The notes: a model not told the origin generated them from the sequence alone. A stretch of 64,000 nucleotides of DNA from Ferrovibrio sp965278975 (GCF_965278975.1 NZ_OZ257126.1:1240001-1304000); one strand, 5' to 3'; counted from the stretch's first letter, positions 15,737-24,374 are shown. Program-made: numbers and translations.

Positions 15737-16705
15737 ATGCCGCCGGCCGATTCCGCTTCCGATACCGCCACTCATGATACCAGCACTGGCCCCGATACCG
15801 CCGGCACCAGCTCATCCGCCCTGCTTGCCGCCGCCCTTTCGGCGCTGGGCCGGCAGGACAGCTTTACCCCAGGCTTATATCTGGTGGCCACGCCCATCGG
15901 CAACGCCGCCGATATCACCGTGCGCGCCCTGGCCCTGCTGGCCCGCGCCGATCTGGTCGCCTGCGAGGATACGCGGACCAGCGGGGCGCTGCTGAGCCGC
16001 TATGGCATCCGGGCGAAACTGCTGCCGTATCATGAGCATAACGCAACCGAGATGCGGCCCGAACTGCTCCGCCGCCTGGCCCGGGGCCAGGTCGTGGCGC
16101 TGATTTCCGATGCCGGAACCCCGCTGGTTTCCGATCCCGGCTACAAGCTGGTGCGCGAGGCGGTGGCAGCCGGCCTTGCCGTCACCGCCCTGCCCGGCCC
16201 GTCCTCGGTGCTGGCCGGGCTCTGCCTGGCCGGGCTGCCCACCGACCGCTTCCTGTTTGCCGGCTTTCCACCCGCCAAAGCTGCTGCCGCCACCGCCTGG
16301 GCCCAGGAACTGGCCGCCATCCCGGCCACCCTGGTGCTGCTGGAGGCCGCCTCGCGGCTGCCGGACTCGCTTGCCCGCCTGGCCGAAGCCTTGGGCGGCA
16401 GCCGCGAGGCGGCGGTGGCGCGCGAACTGACCAAGAAATTCGAGGAAGTGCGGCGCGGCAGCCTGGCTGACCTGGCGGCGCATTATGCCGAGGCCGGCCC
16501 GCCCAAGGGCGAGGTGACCCTGGTGATCGGCCCGCCGGCGGCGGAGGCCCTGGCGGCGGCCGAGGCCGATCTCGATACCCGGCTGCGCGAAGCCCTGCGG
16601 CATCTTTCGGTGAGCGAGGCGGCAGCCACCGTGGCGGCGGCGACCGGGCAGCGCAAGCGCGCCGTCTACGCCCGGGCGCTGGAACTCGCCCAAGCCGGCA
16701 AATGA
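15737..16705 (+). CDS. rsmI: 16S rRNA (cytidine-1402 2'-O)-methyltransferase
   Basis: 322 aa. RsmI methylates the ribose of C1402 in 16S rRNA. The tetrapyrrole-methylase fold is clear: LYLVATPIGNAADITVRAL, CEDTRTSGALLSRYGI, ALISDAGTPLVSDPGYKLV, TALPGPSSVLAGL and FAGFPP. Compared with E. coli it has about 40 extra Ser/Thr/Ala-rich N-terminal residues before the fold; an internal start is possible, but no better ribosome-binding site is seen. The last 4 bp overlap yraN (ATGA). Divergent from the lpoA-like gene. Confidence 0.93.
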   Translation: MPPADSASDTATHDTSTGPDTAGTSSSALLAAALSALGRQDSFTPGLYLVATPIGNAADITVRALALLARADLVACEDTRTSGALLSRYGIRAKLLPYHEHNATEMRPELLRRLARGQVVALISDAGTPLVSDPGYKLVREAVAAGLAVTALPGPSSVLAGLCLAGLPTDRFLFAGFPPAKAAAATAWAQELAAIPATLVLLEAASRLPDSLARLAEALGGSREAAVARELTKKFEEVRRGSLADLAAHYAEAGPPKGEVTLVIGPPAAEALAAAEADLDTRLREALRHLSVSEAAATVAAATGQRKRAVYARALELAQAGK

Positions 16706-17109
16706 CGCCACGGCGGCAACAGCGGCGGCAGGCGGGCCAGCAAGCGGGCCAGCGCGCCGAGCGTATCGCGGCGCTGTGGCTGCGGCTGAAGGGTTACAGA
16801 ATCGTGGCACGCAATTTCCGCCATGGCAGCGGCGAGGTGGATATTTTCGCGCGGCGCGGCGCCATACTCGCGGCAGTGGAAGTGAAATGGCGGCCAAGCC
16901 GAGCAGAAGCGGCAGAGGCGCTGCAGGCACGGCAAAAACATCGCATTGCGCGGGCTGCTTCGGTATTCTGGGCCCGGCTGCCCGACCATGATCAGGTGGC
17001 GCTGCGCTTCGATGCGCTGCTGCTTGCACCCTGGCGATGGCCACACCATATCCCCAATGCCTGGATTCCCAATACCTGGATTCCTGGTACTGGGCGGCCC
17101 GGGAACTGA
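16702..17109 (+). CDS. yraN: YraN/UPF0102 family nuclease-like protein
   Basis: 135 aa. The family has a Holliday-junction-resolvase-like fold of unproven function. AERIAALWLRLKGYRIVARN, GSGEVDIFARR and AAVEVKWR give the conserved E-D-ExK layout. Translationally coupled to rsmI by a 4-bp overlap. The C-terminal 20 residues consist of a repeated IPNAW / IPNTW / IPGTG motif, encoded by a short tandem DNA repeat, and go beyond the usual end of the family. Confidence 0.85.
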   Translation: MTPRRQQRRQAGQQAGQRAERIAALWLRLKGYRIVARNFRHGSGEVDIFARRGAILAAVEVKWRPSRAEAAEALQARQKHRIARAASVFWARLPDHDQVALRFDALLLAPWRWPHHIPNAWIPNTWIPGTGRPGN

Positions 17110-17164
17110 CAATTTAGCCGCCTGGAACTGCTCTTGCTTCGCCTCATAACAATGGAGAGTCCGT

Positions 17165-17779
17165 GTGACCCGTAACGCTTCCGCGATCCGCCTGCTTCCG
17201 GTTCTGCTGCTGCTGGGCGCTGCACCGGCCCTGCAAGGCTGCGTCGGTGTTGCCGTCGGTGCCGGTGCCACCGCGGGCATCGCCGCTTCCGAGGAGCGCG
17301 GCGCCAAGAATGCCGCCAACGACAAGGGCATCCAGCTCGGCATCAACGAGCGCCTGTTCCAGAAGGATCTGGGCCTGTTCGGCAAGGTGAGCGTGACGGT
17401 GTATGAAGGCCGCGTGCTGCTGACCGGCGTGGTGCAGAAGCAGGAGGACCGCGACGAGGCCGAGCGCCTGGCCTGGAGCCAGGGCCGCGCCGTGGAAGTG
17501 ATCAACGAACTGGTGATCGCGCCGAGCGGCAGCCTGATGGATTCCGCCAACGATACCTGGATCACCAGCCAGCTGCGCGTGAAGCTGACCGGTGATTCCA
17601 CCGTGGTGGACATCAACTACAGCATCGACACCGTGAACGGCGTGATCTACCTGATGGGCCTGGCGCAGAGCGAGGCCGAGCTGACGCGCGTGACCGACCA
17701 TGCCCGCACCATCAAGGGCGTGCGCCGCGTGGTCAGCCATGTGTATCTGAAGAACGATCCGCGCCGCCGGCCGGTGTAG
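17165..17779 (+). CDS. BON-domain outer-membrane lipoprotein (DolP/OsmY-like)
   Basis: 204 aa from a GTG start (17165) preceded by GGAGAG. The signal peptide ends at a lipobox (PALQGC, Cys about 26). Two BON domains follow, at about residues 52-118 (INERLFQKDLGLFGKVSVTV, GRVLLTGVVQKQEDRDEAE) and 123-195 (LRVKLTGDSTVVDINYSIDT, GVIYLMGLAQSEAEL). E. coli DolP, with the same layout, helps keep the outer membrane intact, and its gene also lies near yraN. Confidence 0.88.
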   Translation: MTRNASAIRLLPVLLLLGAAPALQGCVGVAVGAGATAGIAASEERGAKNAANDKGIQLGINERLFQKDLGLFGKVSVTVYEGRVLLTGVVQKQEDRDEAERLAWSQGRAVEVINELVIAPSGSLMDSANDTWITSQLRVKLTGDSTVVDINYSIDTVNGVIYLMGLAQSEAELTRVTDHARTIKGVRRVVSHVYLKNDPRRRPV

Positions 17780-17786
17780 CGGGCGC

Positions 17787-18617
17787 ATGACGGCCACCGG
17801 CACAGAGGCGATCGAGACGGCGCTGCGGGCGCTGGGCGCCGTGCCGGATGACCAGCTTGATATTGCCGAGGCCGCCTTGCTGCTGGCGGCTCTGGACCGC
17901 CCGCTGGCCGATCTCGCGCCCTATCGCCGCCATCTCGGCGATCTGGTGACAACGCTGGCCGCCGCCGAAGCCGGCCCTGAGGCCGGCACCCGCGCCCTGG
18001 CACTCTCGGCGGTGATCACGGGCGAATTCGGCTATCGCGGCGACAACGACACCTATGACGATCCGGCCAATGCCGACCTGATGCGGGTGATCGAACGCCG
18101 CCTCGGCCTGCCCATCGCCCTCGGCATCCTCTATATCCATGCCGGTCGCGCGCAGGGCTGGCGCGTCGATGGCCTGGATTTCCCCGGCCATTTCCTGATC
18201 CGCGTGGAGGGCGAGGATGGCAGCCTGGTGCTGGACCCGTTCCATCTGGGCCGCATCGCCGATCCGCCGATCATGAACGAATTGCTGCGGCGGATCAGCG
18301 GCGAGCAGGAATTGCGGCCCGAGCATGTGCGCCCGATGAAGGCGCGCGAGGTGCTGCTCAGGCTGGCCAACAATATCAAGGCGCGGGCCTGGAAGGCCGG
18401 CGATATCGACCGCTCCGCCGACATGCTGGACCGCATGCTGATGCTGGCACCGAATTTCGCCCCGGCCTGGCGCGAACTGGGCCTGGTGGAGGAGAAGCGC
18501 GGCCGCATCCGGCAATCCATCGCGGCCACGGAACGCTTCCTGGTATTGTCAGGAAGCGAAGGCGCAAGCCTTGAGGCGCAGGCCTTTCTGCACCACATTC
18601 GCCGTCAGCTTAACTAG
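17787..18617 (+). CDS. SirB1-family transglutaminase-like protein with TPR region
   Basis: 276 aa. The N-terminal two thirds are the transglutaminase-like SirB1 domain (RGDNDTYDDPANADLMRVIE, GLPIALGILYIHAGRAQGW, GLDFPGHFLIRVEG, LVLDPFHLG). The catalytic Cys of true transglutaminases is not apparent. The C-terminal part (ADMLDRMLMLAPNFAPAWRE) is TPR-like. The function is unknown. It starts 7 bp after the BON lipoprotein and is probably cotranscribed with it and with gshB 22 bp downstream. Confidence 0.87.
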   Translation: MTATGTEAIETALRALGAVPDDQLDIAEAALLLAALDRPLADLAPYRRHLGDLVTTLAAAEAGPEAGTRALALSAVITGEFGYRGDNDTYDDPANADLMRVIERRLGLPIALGILYIHAGRAQGWRVDGLDFPGHFLIRVEGEDGSLVLDPFHLGRIADPPIMNELLRRISGEQELRPEHVRPMKAREVLLRLANNIKARAWKAGDIDRSADMLDRMLMLAPNFAPAWRELGLVEEKRGRIRQSIAATERFLVLSGSEGASLEAQAFLHHIRRQLN

Positions 18618-18639
18618 AAGCAGTAGAAGGACCACGGCC

Positions 18640-19596
18640 ATGGCGTTGAAGGTGGCGATCCAGATGGACCCCATCGAAAGCATCGATTTCGATGGCGACA
18701 GCACCTTCGTGCTCGGCCTGGAGGCCGAGGCGCGCGGCTATGCGCTGTGGCATTACCTGCCCAAGGATCTGAGTTTCCATGACCGCCGCGTGCTGGCCCG
18801 CGCTCGCCCGCTGCGGCTGCGCCATGAGCGCGGCAACCATTACACGCTCGGCGCGCCGGAACTGATTGATCTGGCCGAGATGGACGTGGTGCTGATGCGC
18901 CAGGATCCGCCCTTCGACATGGCCTATATCACCGCGACGCATCTGCTGGAGCATATCCATCCGCGCACCCTGGTGGTGAACAACCCCGTGGCGGTGCGCA
19001 ACGCACCGGAAAAGCTCTATGTGACGCATTTCGACGGCCTGCTGCCGCCGACGCTGATCTCGTCCGACTTCGAGGCGATCAAGGAATTCCGCGCGGAACA
19101 CAAGGACATCATCCTCAAGCCTTTGTTCGGCAATGGCGGCGCCGGCGTGTTCCACCTGAAGCCGGGCGACGAGAATCTTGGCTCGCTGTATGAGATGTTC
19201 ACCAAGCTGAGCCGCGAGCCGGTGATCGTGCAGCGCTACCTGCCCGAAGTGCGCGCCGGCGACAAGCGCATCATCCTGGTGGATGGCCGCCCGGCGGGTG
19301 CTGTGAACCGCGTGCCGGCGGAAGGCGAGGCGCGCTCCAACATGCATGTCGGCGGCCAGCCGAAAAAGACCGCGCTGACCCGGCGCGAGGAAGAAATCTG
19401 CGAGATGATCGGCCCGCATCTGAAGCGCGACGGCCTGATCTTCGTCGGCATCGATGTGATCGGCGACTATCTCACCGAAATCAACGTCACCTCGCCCACC
19501 GGCATCCAGCAGATCAACCGCTTCAACGGCACCAAGATCGAAGCCGAGATCTGGGACGCCATCGAGGATGCGCTGTCCCGCCGCGTGCTGGCTTAA
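18640..19596 (+). CDS. gshB: Glutathione synthase
   Basis: 318 aa, the usual length. It joins gamma-glutamylcysteine and glycine with ATP. The N-terminal domain (VAIQMDPIESIDFDGDSTF, LMRQDPPFDMAYI, VVNNPVAVRNAPEKLY) and the ATP-grasp core (DIILKPLFGNGGAGVF, VQRYLPEVRAGDKRIILVDG, FVGIDVIGDYLTEINVTSP) are all present, including the Mg-binding EINVTSPTG. The ATG at 18640 is chosen on family alignment; AGAAGG lies 9 nt upstream. A composite palindromic repeat follows. Confidence 0.96.
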   Translation: MALKVAIQMDPIESIDFDGDSTFVLGLEAEARGYALWHYLPKDLSFHDRRVLARARPLRLRHERGNHYTLGAPELIDLAEMDVVLMRQDPPFDMAYITATHLLEHIHPRTLVVNNPVAVRNAPEKLYVTHFDGLLPPTLISSDFEAIKEFRAEHKDIILKPLFGNGGAGVFHLKPGDENLGSLYEMFTKLSREPVIVQRYLPEVRAGDKRIILVDGRPAGAVNRVPAEGEARSNMHVGGQPKKTALTRREEEICEMIGPHLKRDGLIFVGIDVIGDYLTEINVTSPTGIQQINRFNGTKIEAEIWDAIEDALSRRVLA

Positions 19597-19624
19597 GGGA
19601 CGGCGCACGCGCTCTTCCTCTCTT

Positions 19625-19739
19625 GTCACCCTCGCGAAGGCCCTTCGGGCCTGTGCGCCCATGAACGCCTTTGGCGTTCACGCGCTTACAGGGTCCCATT
19701 TGTTGGTAAAAATGGGATTCTCGCTTCCGCAAGAATGAC
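19625..19739. repeat. Composite palindromic repeat, copy 1 (with nested module)
   Basis: The outer ends GTCACCCTCGCGAAGG and the mirrored TTCTCGCTTCCGCAAGAATG belong to the family described at 25436-25502. The left hairpin is interrupted by a module of about 55 bp (19637-19691) that carries AACGCC/GGCGTT and GGCCC/GGGCC hairpins. The same module, inverted, is in the copies at 46420 and 59604. The copy lies between gshB and the racemase-family gene. Confidence 0.85.
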
Positions 19740-19829
19740 AAAGAAAGGTACGTTATTGACGAATTGGTCAATTACGGTTTCCTTCTCGCGCCGCCTGTGG
19801 CAGGCTGGCAAAAAGAAGGAGCCTTTGCC

Positions 19830-20633
19830 ATGTCCGCCGCCCCCGCTACCGATCCTGGCCTTGCTATCGACCTGCAGCAGATGCCCTATGAGCTGGATAC
19901 CGGCATGGGGCCACGGCTGCGCATCGGCCTGATCGCGCTTTCCGGTGACCAGACCATCGAGGAGGAATGCCGCCGCATCTGGGACCAGCCCGGCGTGGCG
20001 CATTACGTCACCCGCATCCTGCATCATGCCGGCAATGTGAACCTGGAAACGCTGCGCCGCATGGAAGGCGGCCTCACCGACGCGGCTTCTCTGCTGCTGC
20101 CCGGCCTGCGGCTGGAAGTGATGGCGTTTGGCTGCACATCCGGTTCGCTCAGCATCGGCATTCCGCGCGTGCATGAATTGCTGCGCCAGGCGCGGCCCGA
20201 TATACCCTGCACCACGCCGATGGAAGCCGGCTGCACGGCTTTGCGCCGGCTGGGCGCGCGCCGCCTGGCGTTTCTTTCGCCCTATCAGGATGAAGTGAAC
20301 CGCGCCATGCGCGGCTATCTGCTGGAGCAGGGTTTCGAAGTGCCGGCGATGGCATCCTGGAACATCGCCAATGGCGGCATGGTGAACCGCGTGACACCGG
20401 AAACCGCCGTGCAGGCGGTGCTCGAACTCAGCAAGGCGGCGCCGGATACCGATGCGGTATTCGTTTCCTGCACGGCCTTGCGCCTGGTACCGCAGATCGA
20501 GGCACTGGAGCAGGAAATCGGCAAGCCCATCGTCACCAGCAATCAGGCGCTGGCCTGGCATTGCCTGCGGCTCGGCGGCGTTGAAGAAGCCGTGCCGGGC
20601 TTCGGCAAACTGCTTCGCCTCGGTCTAGTGTAG
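19830..20633 (+). CDS. Aspartate/glutamate racemase superfamily enzyme (maleate isomerase / arylmalonate decarboxylase-like)
   Basis: 267 aa from the ATG at 19830, preceded by AAGAAGGAG. The two half-site cysteines of the superfamily are in MAFGCTSGS and VSCTALR. RLRIGLIALSGDQTIEEE and FLSPYQDEVNRAM match the maleate cis-trans isomerase / arylmalonate decarboxylase branch. Both cysteines being present favours an isomerase or racemase over the one-Cys decarboxylase. The substrate is unknown. It overlaps the convergent sigma-factor gene by 9 bp at the 3' end. Confidence 0.82.
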   Translation: MSAAPATDPGLAIDLQQMPYELDTGMGPRLRIGLIALSGDQTIEEECRRIWDQPGVAHYVTRILHHAGNVNLETLRRMEGGLTDAASLLLPGLRLEVMAFGCTSGSLSIGIPRVHELLRQARPDIPCTTPMEAGCTALRRLGARRLAFLSPYQDEVNRAMRGYLLEQGFEVPAMASWNIANGGMVNRVTPETAVQAVLELSKAAPDTDAVFVSCTALRLVPQIEALEQEIGKPIVTSNQALAWHCLRLGGVEEAVPGFGKLLRLGLV

Positions 20634-21488
20634 CGCCTCCAGCCGCGCCAGCTTGTCCGGGTTGCGCACCACGAAGATGCCGCGGATCACGCCATCCGCG
20701 ATATCGAAGGTGAATACCGACACCACCGCGCCGTTCTCATAGACGATATAGCCGGGCTGGCCGTTGACGCGGCAAAGCTGGCGGCTATGGCCATCGCGGC
20801 GCTTGCGCGCGATACCGGCGAAGAAGCGGGCGCAGCGGTCGGCGCCATGGATCACGTTCAGCGCCGCAATTGCCTTGCCGCCACCATCCGACCACAGGAT
20901 GGCATCATCGGCGAGCAGGCCGGCGAAAGCCGCCGGATCACCGCTTTCGGTCGCTGCCGCGAAACGCCGCGCCAGATCACGCGCGGCGGATGCATCGGCA
21001 TCGAAGCGCGGCCGGCCCTCGCGCAGATGCTTTTCGGCACGGCTGACCAATTGCCGGCAGGCGGCTTCCGACTTGCCGATGATGTCGGCGATCTGCGGAT
21101 AATCGTAATCAAACGCCTGGCGCAGCAGATAGGCGGCGCGCTCCGGCGGCGACAGGCGCTCCAGCACCAGCAGGAAAGCCATCGACAGGCTTTCCGCCAG
21201 CTCGACCTCGAAGCCGGCATCGGGACCGACCACCGGTTCCGGCAGCCACGGCCCGGTATAGGCTTCGCGCTCCACTTTCGCCGCGCGCAGACGGTCGATG
21301 CAGAGCCGCGTGCAGGCGGTGACCAGCCAGGCTTCCGGGCTGCGCAGGGCGCCGATCTCCTGGCCGTGCCAGCGCAGGTAGGTATCCTGCACCGCATCCT
21401 CGGCTTCGCCCAGACTGCCGAGCATGCGGTATGCCAAGGCCTGCAGACGGCGGCGGTGGCGCTCGAAAACCTGCGCGTGATCGCTCAT
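20625..21488 (-). CDS. ECF41-family RNA polymerase sigma factor with SnoaL-like C-terminal domain
   Basis: 287 aa. Region 2 (FERHRRRLQALAYRMLGSLG, EDAVQDTYLRWHG, CTRLCIDRLRAAK) and region 4 (LSPPERAAYLLRQAFDYDYP, QLVSRAEKHL) are followed by a SnoaL/NTF2-like domain (residues 167-287). The ECF41 signatures WLPEPVV, DGGGKA and NPDKL are all present. In this group the C-terminal domain replaces an anti-sigma factor and tunes activity. It overlaps the carboxymuconolactone decarboxylase-like gene by 4 bp (ATGA), the usual ECF41 partner type. Confidence 0.93.
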   Translation of the reverse strand: MSDHAQVFERHRRRLQALAYRMLGSLGEAEDAVQDTYLRWHGQEIGALRSPEAWLVTACTRLCIDRLRAAKVEREAYTGPWLPEPVVGPDAGFEVELAESLSMAFLLVLERLSPPERAAYLLRQAFDYDYPQIADIIGKSEAACRQLVSRAEKHLREGRPRFDADASAARDLARRFAAATESGDPAAFAGLLADDAILWSDGGGKAIAALNVIHGADRCARFFAGIARKRRDGHSRQLCRVNGQPGYIVYENGAVVSVFTFDIADGVIRGIFVVRNPDKLARLEALH

Positions 21489-22018
21489 GCGGCAATCTCG
21501 ACTTTCGCGCAGCTCAAGGCATAGCCGGTCGCGCGCTTCAGCGTCGGGTAGACCCGCATGCAGGCCAGCGCGAAGCCGAGTTCGAACATCGCGGCGCGGC
21601 CGAGCACGGCTTCGAGTTCCTGGCGCAGTTCCTCCATCTCATCGGCATTCTGGGCCACGGCCTGGCCGAAGCGCCAGGCGAGAGCGAAATGTGGCGGCAG
21701 CTTCTCCGGCTGCCGCGCCAGGGCGAGGCGCAGCAAAGCCGGATCGGTGCCGGCGGCGCGGTCGAGATTGACATGGATCTGCACACATTCACCGCAATCA
21801 TCGGCCTGGATGGCGCCCAGCGTGGCGAAGCGGATGATGGCGGCCTGTTCCGGGTTCAATGCACCAGCCTGATGCGCCAGCGCGCCGAACGCCTCCATGC
21901 GCTCGAACACGGCGGAACCCAGCGCGGCCATCTCGCGCATGTAATCCAGGCGGACACCGCCGAGCCGGGTTTCCGAGGCTTCGACACGGGCAAGTTTTTC
22001 AGTCAGGGCATGATTCAT
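21485..22018 (-). CDS. Carboxymuconolactone decarboxylase-family protein (ECF41 partner)
   Basis: 177 aa. The AhpD-like motif DDCGECVQIHV (C75-x2-C78-x3-H82) suggests a redox-active disulfide rather than decarboxylase activity. Carboxymuconolactone decarboxylase-like proteins, oxidoreductases and epimerases are the known gene partners of ECF41 sigma factors. A canonical ECF41 promoter lies just upstream, and the sigma gene follows with a 4-bp overlap, so the pair is probably an autoregulated operon. The substrate is unknown. Confidence 0.88.
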   Translation of the reverse strand: MNHALTEKLARVEASETRLGGVRLDYMREMAALGSAVFERMEAFGALAHQAGALNPEQAAIIRFATLGAIQADDCGECVQIHVNLDRAAGTDPALLRLALARQPEKLPPHFALAWRFGQAVAQNADEMEELRQELEAVLGRAAMFELGFALACMRVYPTLKRATGYALSCAKVEIAA

Positions 22019-22045
22019 GGCTATCTCCGGTTTCGCTGCCCATAA

Positions 22046-22072
22046 GACGCGCCAGCCACCCGTTCTGTGACA
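22046..22072 (-). promoter_or_regulatory. ECF41 promoter (TGTCACA-N16-CGTC)
   Basis: Read on the minus strand, TGTCACA (22072-22066) and CGTC (22049-22046) are separated by exactly 16 bp. This is the established ECF41 promoter consensus. It sits 28 bp before the carboxymuconolactone decarboxylase-like start and begins 3 bp after the stop of the upstream thioesterase gene. Confidence 0.88.
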
Positions 22073-22074
22073 GG

Positions 22075-22491
22075 CTAGCCCAATTTACTGGTGACCGTGC
22101 CGTCGGCGACGATATTGCCGGCCACATCGCGCACCGTGATGCGGCTGACCACCAGCGACTTGCCGCGCTTGAGCACGCAGGCTTCGGCGCGGATTTCCAC
22201 ACCATTCGCCGGGCCGAGATAGTTCACCACCAGGGAGGCGGTGGCGGCGCGGTGCTGGCTTTCCGGCGGCGCGTTGGAAACGGCGGCAGCCATGCCGGAT
22301 ACATCGATCAGGGTGGCGATGGCGCCGCCATGCACCATGCTGCCCACCGTGACATTACCAGGCTGGAACGGCAGGCCGAGCACAACGCGGTCGGGCTCGG
22401 CTTCCAGCAGGCACAGCCCGAGGCGGCTGCCGAGCGGCGAGTTGATCAGCAGAGTCTGGATGCGGTCGTGGATCGGCTGCGGCAGCGGCAT
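22075..22491 (-). CDS. PaaI-like hot-dog thioesterase
   Basis: 138 aa, one hot-dog domain. GNVTVGSMVHGGAIATLID has the HGG motif and the Asp that form the thioesterase site, and ASLVVNYLGPANG is the conserved strand. It probably hydrolyses an acyl-CoA or aryl-CoA; the substrate is unknown. The ECF41 promoter of the next operon starts 3 bp after its stop. A 17-bp tandem repeat separates it from the EamA gene. Confidence 0.85.
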   Translation of the reverse strand: MPLPQPIHDRIQTLLINSPLGSRLGLCLLEAEPDRVVLGLPFQPGNVTVGSMVHGGAIATLIDVSGMAAAVSNAPPESQHRAATASLVVNYLGPANGVEIRAEACVLKRGKSLVVSRITVRDVAGNIVADGTVTSKLG

Positions 22492-22538
22492 GGTTCCTCC
22501 CTGATTGCGGAAGATACTGCCACAAGTCAGGGCCCCAG

Positions 22539-22589
22539 CATATTCAGGGCCTGGGCATATTCAGGGCCTGGGCATATTCAGGGCCTGGG
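22539..22589. repeat. Three tandem copies of a 17-bp unit
   Basis: The unit CATATTCAGGGCCTGGG occurs three times head to tail without mismatch. The third copy contains the stop codon of the EamA transporter gene, so the array covers its last codons and the gap to the thioesterase gene. GGGCC and GGCCC elements just before the array may be remains of a further copy. Confidence 0.9.
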
Positions 22590-23480
22590 GTGCAGTATAC
22601 GCACACCCAGGCTGACGCCGCCGATCACCAGCAGCATGGCCAGCAATTCGCGCCCATCCGGGCCACGGCCTTCATGCAGGAATGAATAGAGCAGCGCGAA
22701 CAGGGTTTCCGAGACGATCAACTGCCCGGCCAGGGCCACCGGCAGGCGGCGAGAGGCGACATTCCAGGCCCAGGTGGCGGCCCAGGCCGAACCGAGGCCG
22801 GTGAGCAGAGCCGTACCGCCGAGCAGCCACCAGGCCGCTGCCGGCACATCCGGTATACCGCCATCGAGAAGTGGAAACAGCGGCAGCAGCAGCGGCAGGC
22901 CGAACAGGCAGCCAAGCCCGATCAGTGACGACCAGTCGGCCGGATCGAGATCGGGATGCCGCGCCAGATGCCGCGCATTGAGCAGGGCATAGATATTCCA
23001 CACCGCCAAGGCGCCGAGCGCGGCGCTCAAGCCGAACCAATCCAGTTGGCCATCTAATAGCGGCGCCTGTTGCAGCAGCAGGCCGGCCAGGATCAGCGCC
23101 AGCGGCAGACTGAGGCGGCGCAGCAACGCCGCATCGCGCCAGGCCACCGAAAGCGGCACCATTATGGGCAGGCAGCCGATGATCAGGGCGGTGAGCGCGG
23201 CGCCGGTGCGCTGCACCGCCAGCACCATCAGCACCGAATAGCCGAGATTGCCAAGCAGCGCCAAGCCCAGCAGCGCGCGCCAATGGAGGCGCAGCAGATC
23301 CAGCAGCGGCTTGCGGCAGAGCAGCAGCAGGGAGAGCGAACCATAGGCGAGATAGCGTGCCGCCGTGATCAGCACGGCGCCGAATTCCGGCACCAGCAGC
23401 GGCACGATGAAGGTGAGGCCCCAGAGCGCGCCGGCACCGAGGCCGGCAGCCACCCCGATCCATATGGGCCCGATCCACAT
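22578..23480 (-). CDS. EamA/DMT-superfamily transporter
   Basis: 300 aa with ten predicted membrane helices arranged as two EamA repeats (about 10-130 and 150-290). GAGALWGLTFIVPLLVPEFG and the proline/glycine-rich GNLGYSVLMVLAVQRTGAAL are typical. Substrates of such drug/metabolite transporters vary and cannot be predicted here. The gene's 3' end is built from a 17-bp tandem repeat. It lies 18 bp downstream of a hydrolase gene on the same strand. Confidence 0.87.
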   Translation of the reverse strand: MWIGPIWIGVAAGLGAGALWGLTFIVPLLVPEFGAVLITAARYLAYGSLSLLLLCRKPLLDLLRLHWRALLGLALLGNLGYSVLMVLAVQRTGAALTALIIGCLPIMVPLSVAWRDAALLRRLSLPLALILAGLLLQQAPLLDGQLDWFGLSAALGALAVWNIYALLNARHLARHPDLDPADWSSLIGLGCLFGLPLLLPLFPLLDGGIPDVPAAAWWLLGGTALLTGLGSAWAATWAWNVASRRLPVALAGQLIVSETLFALLYSFLHEGRGPDGRELLAMLLVIGGVSLGVRILHPRP

Positions 23481-23498
23481 GCCGCCCGCTATAACGGA

Positions 23499-24374
23499 TC
23501 AGGCGGCGCGCGTCATCAGGCCGGCTTGCGTCAGCAACCAGTCGGCAGCCATGTCCCAATGCCGCACCGGCATGGCGCGGCGGAAGAAACCGAAATGGCC
23601 GATCTGCTCCAGGCCCCAATCGGCGGGCGCGACATGGCGGCGCTCGACCTGCGCCTGCGGGTAATACGCCATCAGCGCATCGGCGGCCTGCCTGGGCGCA
23701 ATCGTATCGTCGGCGAAGCTGATGCTGAGCAAGGGGGCGCGCAGCAGATGGTTATGGGGCCGCAGCGGCTGGCCTTGTTCATCGCTGATATAATGCCGCG
23801 AGCGGCCCCAGCGCGCCCATTGCAGCGCCACGCCGCGCGGCAATGGCTCGCCGCCGAAAATCGCGCCGGGCATCTGGCCCTGCAGCCTGGTGAGCACCGG
23901 GATCAGCAGATACCACAGCGTCAGCATGCGCAGTTTGGCGCGCAGGCTGGGCCAGTGGCGCCAATAGCCGCTTTGCGAACCAACCAGCAGCACGGCGGCG
24001 AAATCCCCGAGATGCGGCGAGAGGCCCAGCACCTGGCCACCGAAGGAATGGCCGAGCAGGGCCAACCGGGCCTGAGGCCGCTTCGCCTTCAGCCATGCGG
24101 TGGCGGCCACGGCATCCAGCGCGCCCCAATGTTCCATCGCTGCCGCCGGGCCGCCGCGCGACTCGCCGATGCCGCGATAATCGAAGCTCAGCACGGCGAT
24201 GCCGCGCGATGCCATATGGCGGGCGAAAGCATCGTAATAGCGGCGCGGCACGGCGGTGGCGGAATTGATCTGCAGGCTCAAGCCCGCATCGCTGCCCTGC
24301 GGCGCGTAATAAGTGGCGGCGAGGCGGCGGCCATCGCTGGCGGTGAGTGTGATTGCTTCCGGTTCGGTATTCAT
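23499..24374 (-). CDS. Alpha/beta hydrolase
   Basis: 291 aa from the ATG at 24374. The nucleophile elbow GHSFGGQ, the preceding SFDYRGIGESRG, an Asp in SFADDTIAP and a His in LEQIGHFGFF give a full catalytic triad. It resembles the serine aminopeptidase-like lysophospholipase family. No signal peptide. The stop is 18 bp before the EamA transporter start. A LysR regulator lies 38 bp upstream on the same strand and could control it. Confidence 0.85.
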   Translation of the reverse strand: MNTEPEAITLTASDGRRLAATYYAPQGSDAGLSLQINSATAVPRRYYDAFARHMASRGIAVLSFDYRGIGESRGGPAAAMEHWGALDAVAATAWLKAKRPQARLALLGHSFGGQVLGLSPHLGDFAAVLLVGSQSGYWRHWPSLRAKLRMLTLWYLLIPVLTRLQGQMPGAIFGGEPLPRGVALQWARWGRSRHYISDEQGQPLRPHNHLLRAPLLSISFADDTIAPRQAADALMAYYPQAQVERRHVAPADWGLEQIGHFGFFRRAMPVRHWDMAADWLLTQAGLMTRAA

